Notes: a model not told the origin generated them from the sequence alone. Positions 15,268-24,813 are shown, counted from the stretch's first letter. The stretch: 64,000 bases of DNA from CAVSUZ01 sp963791885 (GCA_963791885.1 CAWBUL010000004.1:1-64000), one strand, 5' to 3'. Numbers and translations are program-made.

Positions 15268-16442
15268 GCGGTTTCGTTGAACAGCTCGCGGCCGATCAAC
15301 ATACGCCGTATCTCACTCGTTCCCGCGCCGATCTCATACAGCTTCGCGTCCCGCAGCAGCCGCCCCGTCGGATAGTCGTTGATATAACCATTGCCGCCCA
15401 GAGCCTGGATCGCTTCCAGAGCCATCCAGGTGGCCTTCTCCGCGGCATATAGAATGGCGCCGGCCGCGTCCTTGCGTGTGGTCTCGCCCCGGTCGCATGC
15501 CTTCGCTACCGCATACACGTACGCCTTGCACGCATTCATCGTGGTGTACATGTCGGCCAGCTTGCCCTGCATGAGCTGAAACTCGCCGATCGGCTGGCCG
15601 AACTGTTTGCGCTCGTGCACGTACGGCACCACCGCGTCCATACAGGCCTGCATGATGCCAATGGGTCCGGCCGCGAGCACCGCACGCTCATAATCCAGCC
15701 CGCTCATCAGCACGTTCACTCCGCGCCCGACCTGGCCCAGCACGTTCTCCTCCGGTACCTCGCAATCCTGGAACACGAGCTCGCAGGTGTTGGACCCGCG
15801 CATGCCAAGCTTGTCGAGCTTCTGTGCCGTGGAGAACCCCTTGAAGGCCTTTTCCACCAGGAACGCTGTGATCCCGCGCGGCCCGGCGGACAGATCGGTC
15901 TTCGCGTAGATCACCAGCACGTCGGCATCCGGCCCATTGGTGATCCACATTTTATTGCCGTTCAGCACGTAGCGGTCGCCGCGCTTCTCCCCGCGGGTGC
16001 GCATGCCGACCACGTCTGATCCGGCACCCGGCTCGCTCATCGCAAGTGCGCCGACATGCTCGCCGGAGATCAGTTTCGGCAGATACCGCTGCTTCTGCTC
16101 CACCGTGCCATTCCGGTGGATCTGATTGACGCAGAGATTCGAATGCGCCCCATAGGATAGCCCGACAGAGGCCGACGCGCGGGAGATCTCCTCCATCGCG
16201 ACCACGTGCTCCAGATAGCCCATCGCCGCGCCGCCGTACTCCTCCTCGACGGTAATCCCGAGGACGCCGAGTTCCCCGAACTTGCGCCACAGATCCATCG
16301 GGAACGCGTTGTCGCGATCGATCCCAGCCGCGCGCGGCGCAATCTCATCGGCCGCGAAGGCCTCGACCTGAGCGCGCAACATGTCGGCGGTCTCGCCCAG
16401 ACCGAAATCCAATCCTCCGATCCGGTTGGGAATTGTCGCCAT
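15264..16442 (-). CDS. isovaleryl-CoA dehydrogenase
   Basis: FAD-dependent acyl-CoA dehydrogenase oxidising isovaleryl-CoA to 3-methylcrotonyl-CoA, the substrate of the neighbouring MccB. 392 residues, usual length. Visible motifs are GALAMSEPGAGSDVVGMRTR, KMWITNGPDADVLVIYAKT, and LDYERAVLAAGPIGIMQA, where the Glu is at the site of the catalytic base of isovaleryl-CoA dehydrogenases; the C-terminus has ALGGNGYINDYPTGRLLRDA. Co-transcribed with mccB (4-nt overlap). It starts directly next to the stop of the glycosyltransferase at 16443. Confidence 0.93.
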   Translation of the reverse strand: MATIPNRIGGLDFGLGETADMLRAQVEAFAADEIAPRAAGIDRDNAFPMDLWRKFGELGVLGITVEEEYGGAAMGYLEHVVAMEEISRASASVGLSYGAHSNLCVNQIHRNGTVEQKQRYLPKLISGEHVGALAMSEPGAGSDVVGMRTRGEKRGDRYVLNGNKMWITNGPDADVLVIYAKTDLSAGPRGITAFLVEKAFKGFSTAQKLDKLGMRGSNTCELVFQDCEVPEENVLGQVGRGVNVLMSGLDYERAVLAAGPIGIMQACMDAVVPYVHERKQFGQPIGEFQLMQGKLADMYTTMNACKAYVYAVAKACDRGETTRKDAAGAILYAAEKATWMALEAIQALGGNGYINDYPTGRLLRDAKLYEIGAGTSEIRRMLIGRELFNETA

Positions 16443-19055
16443 TCAGTCCCCCGCTGCCGTTGCGACATGGGGCGCAACCCCACGCACAACCCGGTTCAGT
16501 GCGGCCTGGAACGGCTCGTAGCCCGCATCCTGCGCCAGCCGGATCAGCGCTGCCTCACGTAAGGCGAGCCATAGCGCCTCGTCACGATAGAGCCGCACGA
16601 CGCGCGCCGCGAATCCCGCCGCATCGGCTGGATCGGCTGCCAGGATGTCCTTTCCATCGGTCCAACCCAGTTGCTCTGCCAGCAATGACGTCGTGACGGC
16701 GGGAAGGCCAAACGACGCCGCTTCATGCAGCTTGTAGGGCAAGCCGGCGGCGAAGCGGGTCGGTGCGATGAAAACCCGGTGCTGTTGGTACAGCGGCATA
16801 ACGTCACCGACCGCGCCGATCAGCGTGACGCGCGGATGATGGCTCCACTCCTCGGCCAGGACGCCGGGAGCCGCGTACCCCGCCACGGTCAGCATCGTCT
16901 CCCAGCCCAGTTCCTTCTCGATCAGCGGAAGGACGGCGGAGATGAACCAGCTCAGAGCGTCGTGATTGGGGCTGCCCGGCTCGTGAATGGCGCCCAGAAA
17001 GAGCAAACCGGACCGCTCTCCAAACGGGGCGCGCGTGGGCCGCGTGGGGACGGCGTGGCCGATGACGCTGACAGGCTTGAGTCCGAACTCCGTCAGCACC
17101 TGCGCTTCTTGCGCGGACACCGCCACGAACCGGTCACAGAACGCCGCGTGGCCAAATTCCTCCCGCAGCGCGACGTCCAGATCGAACGCCTCCACCGTGA
17201 CCCGAGCGTGCGCCGACGCGCGCAGGCTGGCGATCGCCTCCGTATCCAGCACAATCAGCGGCCGCTTCTCTCGGCCGGGGTAGAGCGATTCCAGCACCGG
17301 GCGGACAAGCTGCAGATTGTGGGTGCGCGCGATCCAGATCACGTCGAAGTCCTGGCCGCGGGAACGGAGAAATCGCTTCAGTTCCCCCGTGTCCCCGTCG
17401 AGGATGACTTCGGCTTCGTCTGGCATCTCGGCCGCGAGCGTCGCGGGCCCGGATTTGCTGGGCCCCAGCGGAAAGACCGTTACGGCGCAGCCGAGCGTCA
17501 GCATCGTGCGAACCAGATCGTTCGAGCGGACGAAGCCGGAGCCGATCAGGCGCAGCGGCACAGTGTCGTCGATAAACAGGATCCGTCGTCGCAGTGGGAT
17601 CGGCCGCGCAGGCACTCTGGCAGCGATCTTTGTCGTGCGCTCCTGCTCGACGCTCATACGCTGGACCACGACCGCGGGATCGCACACGACGCGCTGGCCT
17701 GCGTCCCGGATTCTAACGCAAAGGTCCGCTCCCGCCTCGGTCGCCTCCTGTTCATTCGTCGAACTGACAGTCTTCAGCGCCTCGGCGCGCAACAGAAGGA
17801 AATCAGCCGAGCAGACATCGACCTCGCGAACAGCAAGGCTGACACTCTCGGGAATCGAGACGCTAATCGTGCCATCCTGTCCGATCGTGCCCCCAGCCTC
17901 TGCGGGCGCTCCATTGACGCCCAGCACGAGGGCGCCGACCGCCCCGACCGTGTCCTCCTGATCCATGCGGCGCATCGCAAGATCAAGCGCGCCGGGCATC
18001 AGCTCCACCCTGTCGTTAAGGAGCAGAATTTGACTCGCCGAGGCACAGGGGATTGCTGCACTCAGCGCATGCAGCCGATCGGTTTCCCGGCCGAACCGCA
18101 GCAGCCGTACGCCGGGCACGAATCGCTCCAGCAAACCCGTCTCGTCATCTGAACCAAGATCGAGCACCAGCAACTCGATTGCTCCGGCATAGGCGGCGCG
18201 AAGTGTTCCCAAGGTAACCATCAGGCTGAGGAAGTGATCCCGCGTGACGACGATCACGGTGACGGCCGGTGTGCCCTGGAAGCCGAAATCCAGTCCGCGG
18301 CGCACTAAGCCCGGCAGCATGGCGCGCGCGCGCAAATTGAACAGTTCCTCCGCCTCAGCAGGATCCGGTCGCTGGCGAACCGCGGGACCGGCACGCAGAC
18401 CCGCGGGTCGCCCAATCATCAAGAAGTGGACAAAGGCGTTAGGGACCCGCCGTTTGGCGAGATCGGTCCGCACGCTCTCGTTGTTCCGAATATACCAATT
18501 GAGATCGATATCCTTGCGCGGCCGGCGCAACTCCTGCGCACCGTGCAGGAGAAAATGCATGTAGCCGCAGCGGTGAGCGCCCGCCTTAACCGCGGCCATG
18601 ACGTCAGGGTAGTTCGCTAAGTAGAAGTTCTCGGAAAACTCCTCCAACGGGTCAAACTCAGTCGGGGTGTCGTTCGTCAGGTAGTGATGCAGTGCCCCAT
18701 GCAGCCCCGTTCCGCCATACTGGGATTTATAGAAATCCGGGTTGAAATAGGCCGACGTGCGGCGTTCGGGTCCGCCTTCCTCCCGTGTTCGTAGGTAATG
18801 GTGAAAGGCACCCTCGGCTGCAGCGTCCCGCGCTTCTGGGGACGGAAACTGCGCAAGATAGAACCGAGAATCGAAAAACAAGCTGGCCGAGCGTCCTTCG
18901 CGATCCCCAATGCGCCGATAGTGATCCAGCGCCGACGCAAACCGGGCCTTCTGCAAACGCTCTGGCGTCAAGTCCCTGTTGTTCGCGAAATAGAAGTCCG
19001 CATCGAACAGCCAGGCGCCCTGGGCGTAAAGGTCTATTTGCGCCGCTTGGTCCAC
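16443..19055 (-). CDS. large modular glycosyltransferase (N-terminal repeats + GT2 + GT4-like)
   Basis: 870 residues from a GTG start at 19055. Residues about 1-235 hold five imperfect ~45-residue modules of the kind 'F-x-x-x-F-Y-L-x-x-x-P-D ... HYL-x-x-G' (FSENFYLANYPDVMAAVKAG; YFNPDFYKSQYGGTGLHGAL). Residues about 265-480 are a GT2 domain (VTVIVVTRDHFLSLMVTLGT; VLDLGSDDE), and about 490-865 a GT-B domain (RRRILFIDDTVPLRLIGSGF; LLFLGAIHEPGSPNHDALSW; RFAAGLPYKLHEAASFGLPA). It probably builds a surface glycan in the cytoplasm. The start overlaps the CoA-transferase by 22 nt and its stop abuts ivd, an odd setting for a glycan gene. Confidence 0.85.
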   Translation of the reverse strand: MDQAAQIDLYAQGAWLFDADFYFANNRDLTPERLQKARFASALDHYRRIGDREGRSASLFFDSRFYLAQFPSPEARDAAAEGAFHHYLRTREEGGPERRTSAYFNPDFYKSQYGGTGLHGALHHYLTNDTPTEFDPLEEFSENFYLANYPDVMAAVKAGAHRCGYMHFLLHGAQELRRPRKDIDLNWYIRNNESVRTDLAKRRVPNAFVHFLMIGRPAGLRAGPAVRQRPDPAEAEELFNLRARAMLPGLVRRGLDFGFQGTPAVTVIVVTRDHFLSLMVTLGTLRAAYAGAIELLVLDLGSDDETGLLERFVPGVRLLRFGRETDRLHALSAAIPCASASQILLLNDRVELMPGALDLAMRRMDQEDTVGAVGALVLGVNGAPAEAGGTIGQDGTISVSIPESVSLAVREVDVCSADFLLLRAEALKTVSSTNEQEATEAGADLCVRIRDAGQRVVCDPAVVVQRMSVEQERTTKIAARVPARPIPLRRRILFIDDTVPLRLIGSGFVRSNDLVRTMLTLGCAVTVFPLGPSKSGPATLAAEMPDEAEVILDGDTGELKRFLRSRGQDFDVIWIARTHNLQLVRPVLESLYPGREKRPLIVLDTEAIASLRASAHARVTVEAFDLDVALREEFGHAAFCDRFVAVSAQEAQVLTEFGLKPVSVIGHAVPTRPTRAPFGERSGLLFLGAIHEPGSPNHDALSWFISAVLPLIEKELGWETMLTVAGYAAPGVLAEEWSHHPRVTLIGAVGDVMPLYQQHRVFIAPTRFAAGLPYKLHEAASFGLPAVTTSLLAEQLGWTDGKDILAADPADAAGFAARVVRLYRDEALWLALREAALIRLAQDAGYEPFQAALNRVVRGVAPHVATAAGD

Positions 19056-20262
19056 AGCACCCCATCGGCTTCGAGACCGGCGATCTCCTGCGCGTTGTAG
19101 CCATGGCGCTGCAGCACCGTCCGGCCATGCTCACCGAACCGCGGTGGCGCGGCGCGTGTGCCGCCGGGTGTACGCGACAGCTTGATCGGCGTGCCAAGAC
19201 CTTTGTACCAGTCGCACTCGGTCACCATCTCCCGATGTGCAGTATGCGGTGCCTGCATCGCCTGATCGGTGAACAGCACCGGACCTGCCGGGACACCCCC
19301 GCGAATCAGTTTCAGCGCAATCGCTTCGCCATCCTGGTTGGCGAAGGCGGCTGCAAGCTCGCGTGTCAGCGCCTCACGGTTCGCCAGACGCTCCGCATTG
19401 CTGGAAAATCGTGGATCGTCTGCCAGCTCTGCGCGGCCGATCACCTCGCACAGCTTGCGGAACTGCCCGTTGTTCCCCGAGGCGATGAAAATCTCGCAAG
19501 TCCGCGTCGGGTATTTATCGTATGGCACCAGGTTCGGATGCGGATTGCCAGTGCCGACCGGACGTTTGCCGCTCAGGAAGAAATTGGCTGCTTGCGGGTG
19601 CAGCAGCGACATCCCGCAATCGTACAAAGTCATGTCGATGAACTGGCCGCGGCCGGACCGCACCCGTTCGAACAGCGCCATTAGGATCGCAACGGCGGAA
19701 TACAGGCCGGTGCCCATATCGACTACCGCGGTTCCAAGCCGCATCGGACCGCTACGGCCATCGCCGTTTGCACTCATGAGACCTGTCATTGCTTGCAGGA
19801 TGGCATCGTAACCAGGCAACCCGCCGAGCGGCCCGTCCGCGCCGAAGCCCGAAATCCGGCAATGAATCAGCCCAGGAAATCGCTCGGACAGAGTGCTGTA
19901 GCCCAAGCCCCACTTCTCCATCGATCCCGGCTTGAAATTCTCCACCAGCACGTCGGCATCCTGAAGCAGCCGAAGCAGGACCTGCTGGCCTGCCGGTTTG
20001 CCGATATCCAGGCCGATCGAGCGCTTATTGCGGTTTATGCCGATGAAATAGGAGGCGTCTTCCTCATGGAACGGCGGGCCCCAGTCCCGCACCTCGTCAC
20101 CTTGAGGGGGTCGATCTTGATAACCTCTGCCCCGTGATCCGACAGGATCATAGTGCAATACGGCCCCCCCAGGACGCGGGTAAGGTCGATGACCTTCAGC
20201 CCGGCCAGGGCCCCGGGGCTGCGCGCCAAACCCTTGCCGACAGGCGTGTCCGCACTATCCAT
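19034..20262 (-). pseudogene. class III CoA-transferase (CaiB/BaiF family), frameshifted
   Basis: The first 50 residues read from 20262 (GLKVIDLTRVLGGPYCTMIL then SDHGAEVIKID), a canonical CaiB/BaiF start. In that frame the protein ends at 20035, but the conserved continuation GDEVRDWGPPFHEEDASYFI and NRNKRSIGLDIGKPAGQQVL lies in another frame running to 19034. The break is at a run of five Cs on the coding strand (plus strand 20106-20110); a sixth C would restore EVIKIDPPQGDEVRDWGPPF. Restored length is about 409 residues, normal for the family. The active-site Asp region (PGYDAILQAMTGLMSANG) is intact. A homopolymer error is as likely as a real pseudogene. Substrate unknown. Confidence 0.85.
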
Positions 20263-20322
20263 CGAACCCGCTGCTCCTTGCCGTCTCTCCGAAGACGGTT
20301 TTCGGACAATGATCGCAAGGAA

Positions 20323-21783
20323 TCAACGAGTGACAGCACTTGCCGCCGCAGGGCTGGGGGAGGGGGCAGCGCTGGCGATGGGCGTGGCACGGCGGCCAGC
20401 ATAAAGAGCGATCCATCTTGTGCCGGCCTTCCCCTTTACCAGGAAGGCAACGAAATCGTCTGCTCGTGCGGCGGATTGGACCGCATGCCCCACCTCATGG
20501 GGAGTATGCACCGGTGTGTCTTCCACCTGCTCGACCACGTCTCCCGCTACAATGCCCTCCGAATAAGCTTGAGATGCGGAATCGACCCCGACCACCAGCA
20601 CGCCGTCATGCTCCGTCACATTGTAAAGCCGACGCGCCGCGGGCGTGAGAGACGAATAAACTAACCCAAGATCGGGTGGCCGGGCCGCTGCGACGAGATC
20701 TGGTGGGCTGGTCAATTCAGCCATCGTCTCGTGGAGTTCTGGCCACGCCTTTACCGTCATCCGCACGTCCCGCGCCACGCCCTTTGTCTCGACGGTCAGG
20801 GTTACGCGGGCACCAAGCGGCGTCAGAACGAGGTCGCGCATCAGCGCGCGGGAATCAGTGGGAGTATCACCGTTGAAGCGCAGTACAACATCTCCGGGAT
20901 AAAGCCCTGCGGTCTCGGCTGGGCTGCCGGAATCAACTTCCGTGATCAGGAAGCCCTCGGCCTGATTCAAATTGAAGCTCCGCGCCAGGTTGTGGCTGAC
21001 ATCCTGAAGATGGACGCCAATCCAGCCCACGGGCGCCGCTATCGGATCCAGCAGGTGGCGCATGGCATACGACGCGTCAGAGGCCGGGATGGCGAAACCA
21101 AGACCGTTTGATCCTTCAGCGCCGTTGGCAGTGATCAGGACGGTGGCAATGCCAATGACCCTTCCATTCCGGTCGACGACAGGACCGCCCGAGTTGCCGT
21201 GATTGATCGCAGCATCGGTCTGGATATAGTCGTCGAACGGCGTATTCATCAGATTCCGGTTCAGAGCGCTGACGATGCCCGCGCTGACAGACGTGCCGAG
21301 TCCGGCAGGATTGCCGATCACCAGCAGCGGGTCGCCGATCTGGGCCGCGTCGCTGCCTGCGAATTTCAGATAGGGCATCGCATGCCCGGTATTGATCCGC
21401 AGAACGGCAAGGTCGATCATCTTGGCGGCGGCGATCGGGATAGCCTGCCAGCCTTTTCGGTCATTGGTGATGACCGTGATGCGGAACGCACCCTCCACGA
21501 CGTGCCGATTTGTCAGGATCGTTCCATTGGGATCGATCAGAAAGCCCGAACCGAGTTGGCGATGCCGGCTTATCTCCCCGGTTTTCGGATCTTTAGCCAG
21601 CGTTTCGACCGAGATGTTGACCACCGCGGGCAGAACGGATCGGAGGACATTGCTCCAGTCCATGGCGGTCGCTGGGACCTGGGCAAAAACAGGGCCGGGG
21701 GCAAAAATAGGGCTGGTGCCGAAAAGCACCAACCCTATCAATACTGCCGCCCAGAACTTAGGGCTGAGACGGCATCGTTTCAT
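20323..21783 (-). CDS. secreted HtrA/Do-like serine protease (paralogue 1)
   Basis: 486 residues with an N-terminal signal peptide (WAAVLIGLVLFGTSPIFA). A trypsin-like domain (about 45-235) carries H94 in TNRHVVE, D124 in IDLAVLRI and S198 in NHGNSGGP, so it should be active. Two PDZ domains follow (about 255-345 and 385-465). It should act in the periplasm or be exported. It is about half identical by eye to the gene at 22992-24449 across the whole length, so the two arose by duplication; both start with MDWS-V---VLPAVVNISVETL after the signal. Between them sits a secreted repeat protein, a likely substrate or partner by position only. Confidence 0.9.
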   Translation of the reverse strand: MKRCRLSPKFWAAVLIGLVLFGTSPIFAPGPVFAQVPATAMDWSNVLRSVLPAVVNISVETLAKDPKTGEISRHRQLGSGFLIDPNGTILTNRHVVEGAFRITVITNDRKGWQAIPIAAAKMIDLAVLRINTGHAMPYLKFAGSDAAQIGDPLLVIGNPAGLGTSVSAGIVSALNRNLMNTPFDDYIQTDAAINHGNSGGPVVDRNGRVIGIATVLITANGAEGSNGLGFAIPASDASYAMRHLLDPIAAPVGWIGVHLQDVSHNLARSFNLNQAEGFLITEVDSGSPAETAGLYPGDVVLRFNGDTPTDSRALMRDLVLTPLGARVTLTVETKGVARDVRMTVKAWPELHETMAELTSPPDLVAAARPPDLGLVYSSLTPAARRLYNVTEHDGVLVVGVDSASQAYSEGIVAGDVVEQVEDTPVHTPHEVGHAVQSAARADDFVAFLVKGKAGTRWIALYAGRRATPIASAAPSPSPAAASAVTR

Positions 21784-21878
21784 ATGGTAGCCCAGTCTTA
21801 CTGATTCAGGTCTCTCGACATCCGTTCTGGTGACCGGCGCGGGTGCCGGTCGCCATTTACGTCGCCGAAAACCTGCCG

Positions 21879-22724
21879 CTAGTTGTTGCTCGACCCGCTA
21901 CCCTGTGGCGCGCTGCCGTTGCTCTCATGGTACTGGCCGTTGCCGTTCCAGCCCTCATTCCAGCCGTTTCCGCTTGGCGCGGAACCGTTGCTCTCATGGT
22001 AAGCGCCGTTGCCGTTCTCGGCGTCGCCCCAGCCGTTGCCGCCCGGTGCGGAGCCGTTGCTCTCATGGTAAGCGCCGTAGCCGTTCGAGGCGTTACCCCA
22101 GCCATTGCCGCCCGGTGCGGAGCCGTTGCTCTCATGGTAAGCGCCGTAGCCGTTCTCGGCGTTACCCCAGCCATTGCCGCCCGGTGCGGAACCGTTGCTC
22201 TCGTGGTAGGCGCCGTAGCCGTTCGAGGCGTTACCCCAGCCATTGCCGCCCGGTGCGGAACCGTTGCTCTCATGGTAAGCGCCGTAGCCGTTCGAGGCGT
22301 TACCCCAGCCATTGCCGCCCGGTGCGGAACCGTTGCTCTCATGGTAAGCGCCGTAGCCGTTCTCGGCGTTACCCCAGCCGTTGCCGCCCGGTGCGGAACC
22401 GTTGCTCTCATGGTAAGCGCCGTAGCCGTTCTCGGCGTTACCCCAGCCGTTGCCGCCCGGCGCAGAGCCATTGCTTTCATGGTACTGGCCAAAGCCGTTC
22501 TCGGCGTTACCCCAGCCGTTGCCGCCTGGCGCGGAGCCGTTGCTCTCGTGGTAAGCGCCGTAGCCGTTCTCGGCGTTACCCCAGCCATTGCCACCCGGCG
22601 CGGAGCCGTTGCTCTGATGGTACTGGCTGTTCCAGCCTTCGTTCCAGCCGTTACTCTGGGCGAAGGCCGCCGGCGCCAGCGCAACTGCAAGCGCGACGCT
22701 GGCACTGGCCATCAATGTTCGCAT
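21879..22724 (-). CDS. secreted Gly/Asn-rich tandem-repeat protein
   Basis: I start it at ATG 22724 (MRTLMASASVALAVALAPAA followed by FAQ), a clear signal peptide, giving 281 residues. The mature part is ten repeats of 23 residues and a partial eleventh. Each starts YHESNGSAPGGNGWG and ends NGYGA, with E/S exchange in between (NAENG or NASNG). The first repeat has YHQ, the ninth GDAENGNGA and the tenth NEGWNGNG. Composition is extreme: Gly, Asn, Ser and Ala with regularly spaced Tyr/His and Trp, no Cys. It could be an extracellular matrix, adhesive or metal-binding protein. No family recognised. Flanked on both sides by HtrA-like proteases on the same strand. Confidence 0.85.
   Translation of the reverse strand: MRTLMASASVALAVALAPAAFAQSNGWNEGWNSQYHQSNGSAPGGNGWGNAENGYGAYHESNGSAPGGNGWGNAENGFGQYHESNGSAPGGNGWGNAENGYGAYHESNGSAPGGNGWGNAENGYGAYHESNGSAPGGNGWGNASNGYGAYHESNGSAPGGNGWGNASNGYGAYHESNGSAPGGNGWGNAENGYGAYHESNGSAPGGNGWGNASNGYGAYHESNGSAPGGNGWGDAENGNGAYHESNGSAPSGNGWNEGWNGNGQYHESNGSAPQGSGSSNN
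21933..22622 (-). repeat. 69-bp coding tandem repeat, ten copies
   Basis: Ten head-to-tail 69-bp units inside the secreted repeat protein gene. Most units differ by only a few bases (for example GTTCTCGGCGTTACCCCAGCC versus GTTCGAGGCGTTACCCCAGCC), which implies recent expansion or gene conversion. The repeat keeps other frames open as well, which explains long spurious ORFs on both strands. Confidence 0.92.
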
Positions 22725-22991
22725 GATGCTACTCCCTTGTTGAGGCAGCCGCGTGCCTGACACGTTGCGGCTGGTTCGTTACCCGTACGTTGATAAAGGA
22801 AGCCGGGCGGGTTTCTTCCAGTCGGCGTGATGGGCGCTCACAATATCGTGGGCGCATACCTGTACAGCCGACATCGCACCACCAACGCTCTTGGTGCGAA
22901 TACCGAGATTCCACCGCGTCAGTTTCGCACTGGCGGGAATCCATCTTATGCGATCGAGCAGAAGAAAAGGGACGTGCGCATCCGATCAGCG

Positions 22992-24449
22992 TCACTGTTG
23001 ACGGGCTCCCGCTGTCGCGGAAGCGGTGGCCGCATCCGGAGCCTCTGCCACTGTCTTCGTTGTATCCGATCCGGGCGCATGTCCCGAATACAGAGCCACC
23101 CACCTTGTGTCGTCCTTTTTGGCAACAAGCAGGTCGATGAATTGCTCATTGATCTTGGCCTGTTCGACGGCGCGGCTGACTTCGCCGGGACTGCTGACCG
23201 GCTTGCCTTCGACTTCCAGAATGACGTCACCGGCGGCTATGCCGTCGGAGAATGCTTCCGAGGCCTGGTCCACTGCCGCGACCACCACGCCTCTGGTAGC
23301 GGAGATTTTGTAGTACCGCCGGGATGCTCCGGTCAGCGGCGCCAGGATCAGGCCGAGATCCGGTGCCTGTGCCAGAGCCGCGTTCTCCATGGTGTTCGTG
23401 ACGGCCCCTTCGGGCTCTTCGAGCTTCGGCCAGTCCGCCACAATGACATCAAGGTCTAGAATTTTTCCGTCCCGCCACACCTTGATGGGAACATCAGCCG
23501 CCGCCGGAGTGAGGAAAATTTGACGCATCAGTTCATGCGAACTCGTCGGCACGTAGTGGCCGAACAGAACGATCACGTCGCCGGTCTCTATACTGGCATT
23601 GTCGGCAGGGCTGTCATCCTCGACCTGGGTCACCAGGACGCCGGCGAGCTGACCCGTATGAAACGCCTGCTCCAGCGATGGTGTGAGGTCCTGAAGATGC
23701 GCGCCGATCCACCCGATCGTGCCTGACTCCGGGTGCAGCAGGTGCTGCACCGCATGTTCTGTGTCGGACCCCGCGAGCGCGAAACCAAGACCGTTTGATC
23801 CCTCGCCGTCGCTGTTCGTGACGAGGATAGTCGCCACGCCGAGGACATCGCCGTTCCGATCGAGGACCGGGCCGCCGGAATTACCATGGTTTATGGCCGC
23901 ATCAGTCTGAATATAGTTGTCGAACGGGGTGTTCATCAGATCGCGATGCAGAGCGCTGACGATGCCGGCGCTGGCCGAAGTGCCCAGACCCAGCGGGTTC
24001 CCGATCACGATTACCGGGTCTCCCACCTTCGCGTCGTCGCTATCGGCAAATTTCAGGAACGGGGTCGGATGGCCAGTGTCTATTTTCAGAACTGCAAGAT
24101 CGACCGTCCGGGCGGCGGCCAGCAGCTTCGCATCCCACTGGCTGTGGTCAGCCAGGGTTACTCTGATGCGGAACGCACCGGCAATGACATGTTTATTCGT
24201 GACAATCGTTCCGGACGAATTGACCAGGAAGCCGGTTCCGACTTCCCGCTGCCGCTGCTCGGTTCCATCCTTCGTCGTCAGCGTCTCAACCGAGATGTTG
24301 ACCACTGCGGGAAGCACCTTCTGGATCACCTCGCTCCAATCCATTGGGGTCGCCGAGGCGCGCACCGGCGTAGCTGGCGTGGTCGCAGCCAGGGTGAACC
24401 CGAGCGCGGCAAGCATAATAAGCCGTTGCAACTTGTGTGTTCCGCTCAT
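22992..24449 (-). CDS. secreted HtrA/Do-like serine protease (paralogue 2)
   Basis: I start it at ATG 24449 (MSGTHKLQRLIMLAALGFTL), giving 485 residues with a signal peptide; the in-frame start at 24521 is less likely. The protease domain has H87 in TNKHVIA, D117 in VDLAVLKI and S191 in NHGNSGGP. Two PDZ domains follow (LQDLTPSLEQAFHTGQLAGV; VVVAAVDQASEAFSDGIAAG). The tail is Ala/Thr-rich. It is the paralogue of the 20323-21783 gene and lies upstream of the repeat-protein gene on the same strand. The 364-nt gap upstream probably holds its promoter. Confidence 0.9.
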   Translation of the reverse strand: MSGTHKLQRLIMLAALGFTLAATTPATPVRASATPMDWSEVIQKVLPAVVNISVETLTTKDGTEQRQREVGTGFLVNSSGTIVTNKHVIAGAFRIRVTLADHSQWDAKLLAAARTVDLAVLKIDTGHPTPFLKFADSDDAKVGDPVIVIGNPLGLGTSASAGIVSALHRDLMNTPFDNYIQTDAAINHGNSGGPVLDRNGDVLGVATILVTNSDGEGSNGLGFALAGSDTEHAVQHLLHPESGTIGWIGAHLQDLTPSLEQAFHTGQLAGVLVTQVEDDSPADNASIETGDVIVLFGHYVPTSSHELMRQIFLTPAAADVPIKVWRDGKILDLDVIVADWPKLEEPEGAVTNTMENAALAQAPDLGLILAPLTGASRRYYKISATRGVVVAAVDQASEAFSDGIAAGDVILEVEGKPVSSPGEVSRAVEQAKINEQFIDLLVAKKDDTRWVALYSGHAPGSDTTKTVAEAPDAATASATAGARQQ

Positions 24450-24813
24450 CGCCTCGTCTTCAGTCCCCCTCCGGTCCCCCAAAGAGGGAAAACCGGGCTT
24501 ATGCTCACTGCTTACTACCACCGAGTGCCAACTTTATTCCCTTGCCCATTGCAAGATGGTGGGGCCGGTTCTGGGGAGTCGGTTGCTCTTGATAGCGCGA
24601 ACGGTTCAGGTGAAACCGATCATGCTATCTTTGCCACAAGCGCGGTTCCCGTGTGCCAACCGACACCGCCGCCACACCCAAACCTGCGGGAGTACTGGCG
24701 CGCAACGTGCTCGGTCCTGGCAACGGGTCGTCGCCTCAACGATCCACCGGCCTTTACAATACACGAAGATGCGAGATTTTCCAGTGTCGTTGCGGTCTTT
24801 TCACAATGCACGT
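24450..24813. other. intergenic region, no gene seen
   Basis: 364 nt between the second HtrA-like gene and the CoA-transferase beta gene, both leftward. Base composition is somewhat less GC-rich than the flanks. I find no ORF with protein-like character and no strong hairpin. It should contain the promoter of the HtrA-repeat protein cluster and the terminator of the CoA-transferase operon. Confidence 0.4.

Noticed and set aside
16725..18152. 475-codon plus-strand frame opposite the large glycosyltransferase
   Set aside because: Antisense to a gene with clear GT2 and GT4 motifs; composition is typical of a shadow frame.
21830..22760. Long open frames of about 300 codons on the other strand and frame of the repeat gene
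   Set aside because: They exist because a 69-bp repeat is a multiple of three and lacks stops in several frames. Only the 21879-22724 frame has a signal peptide and sensible ends.
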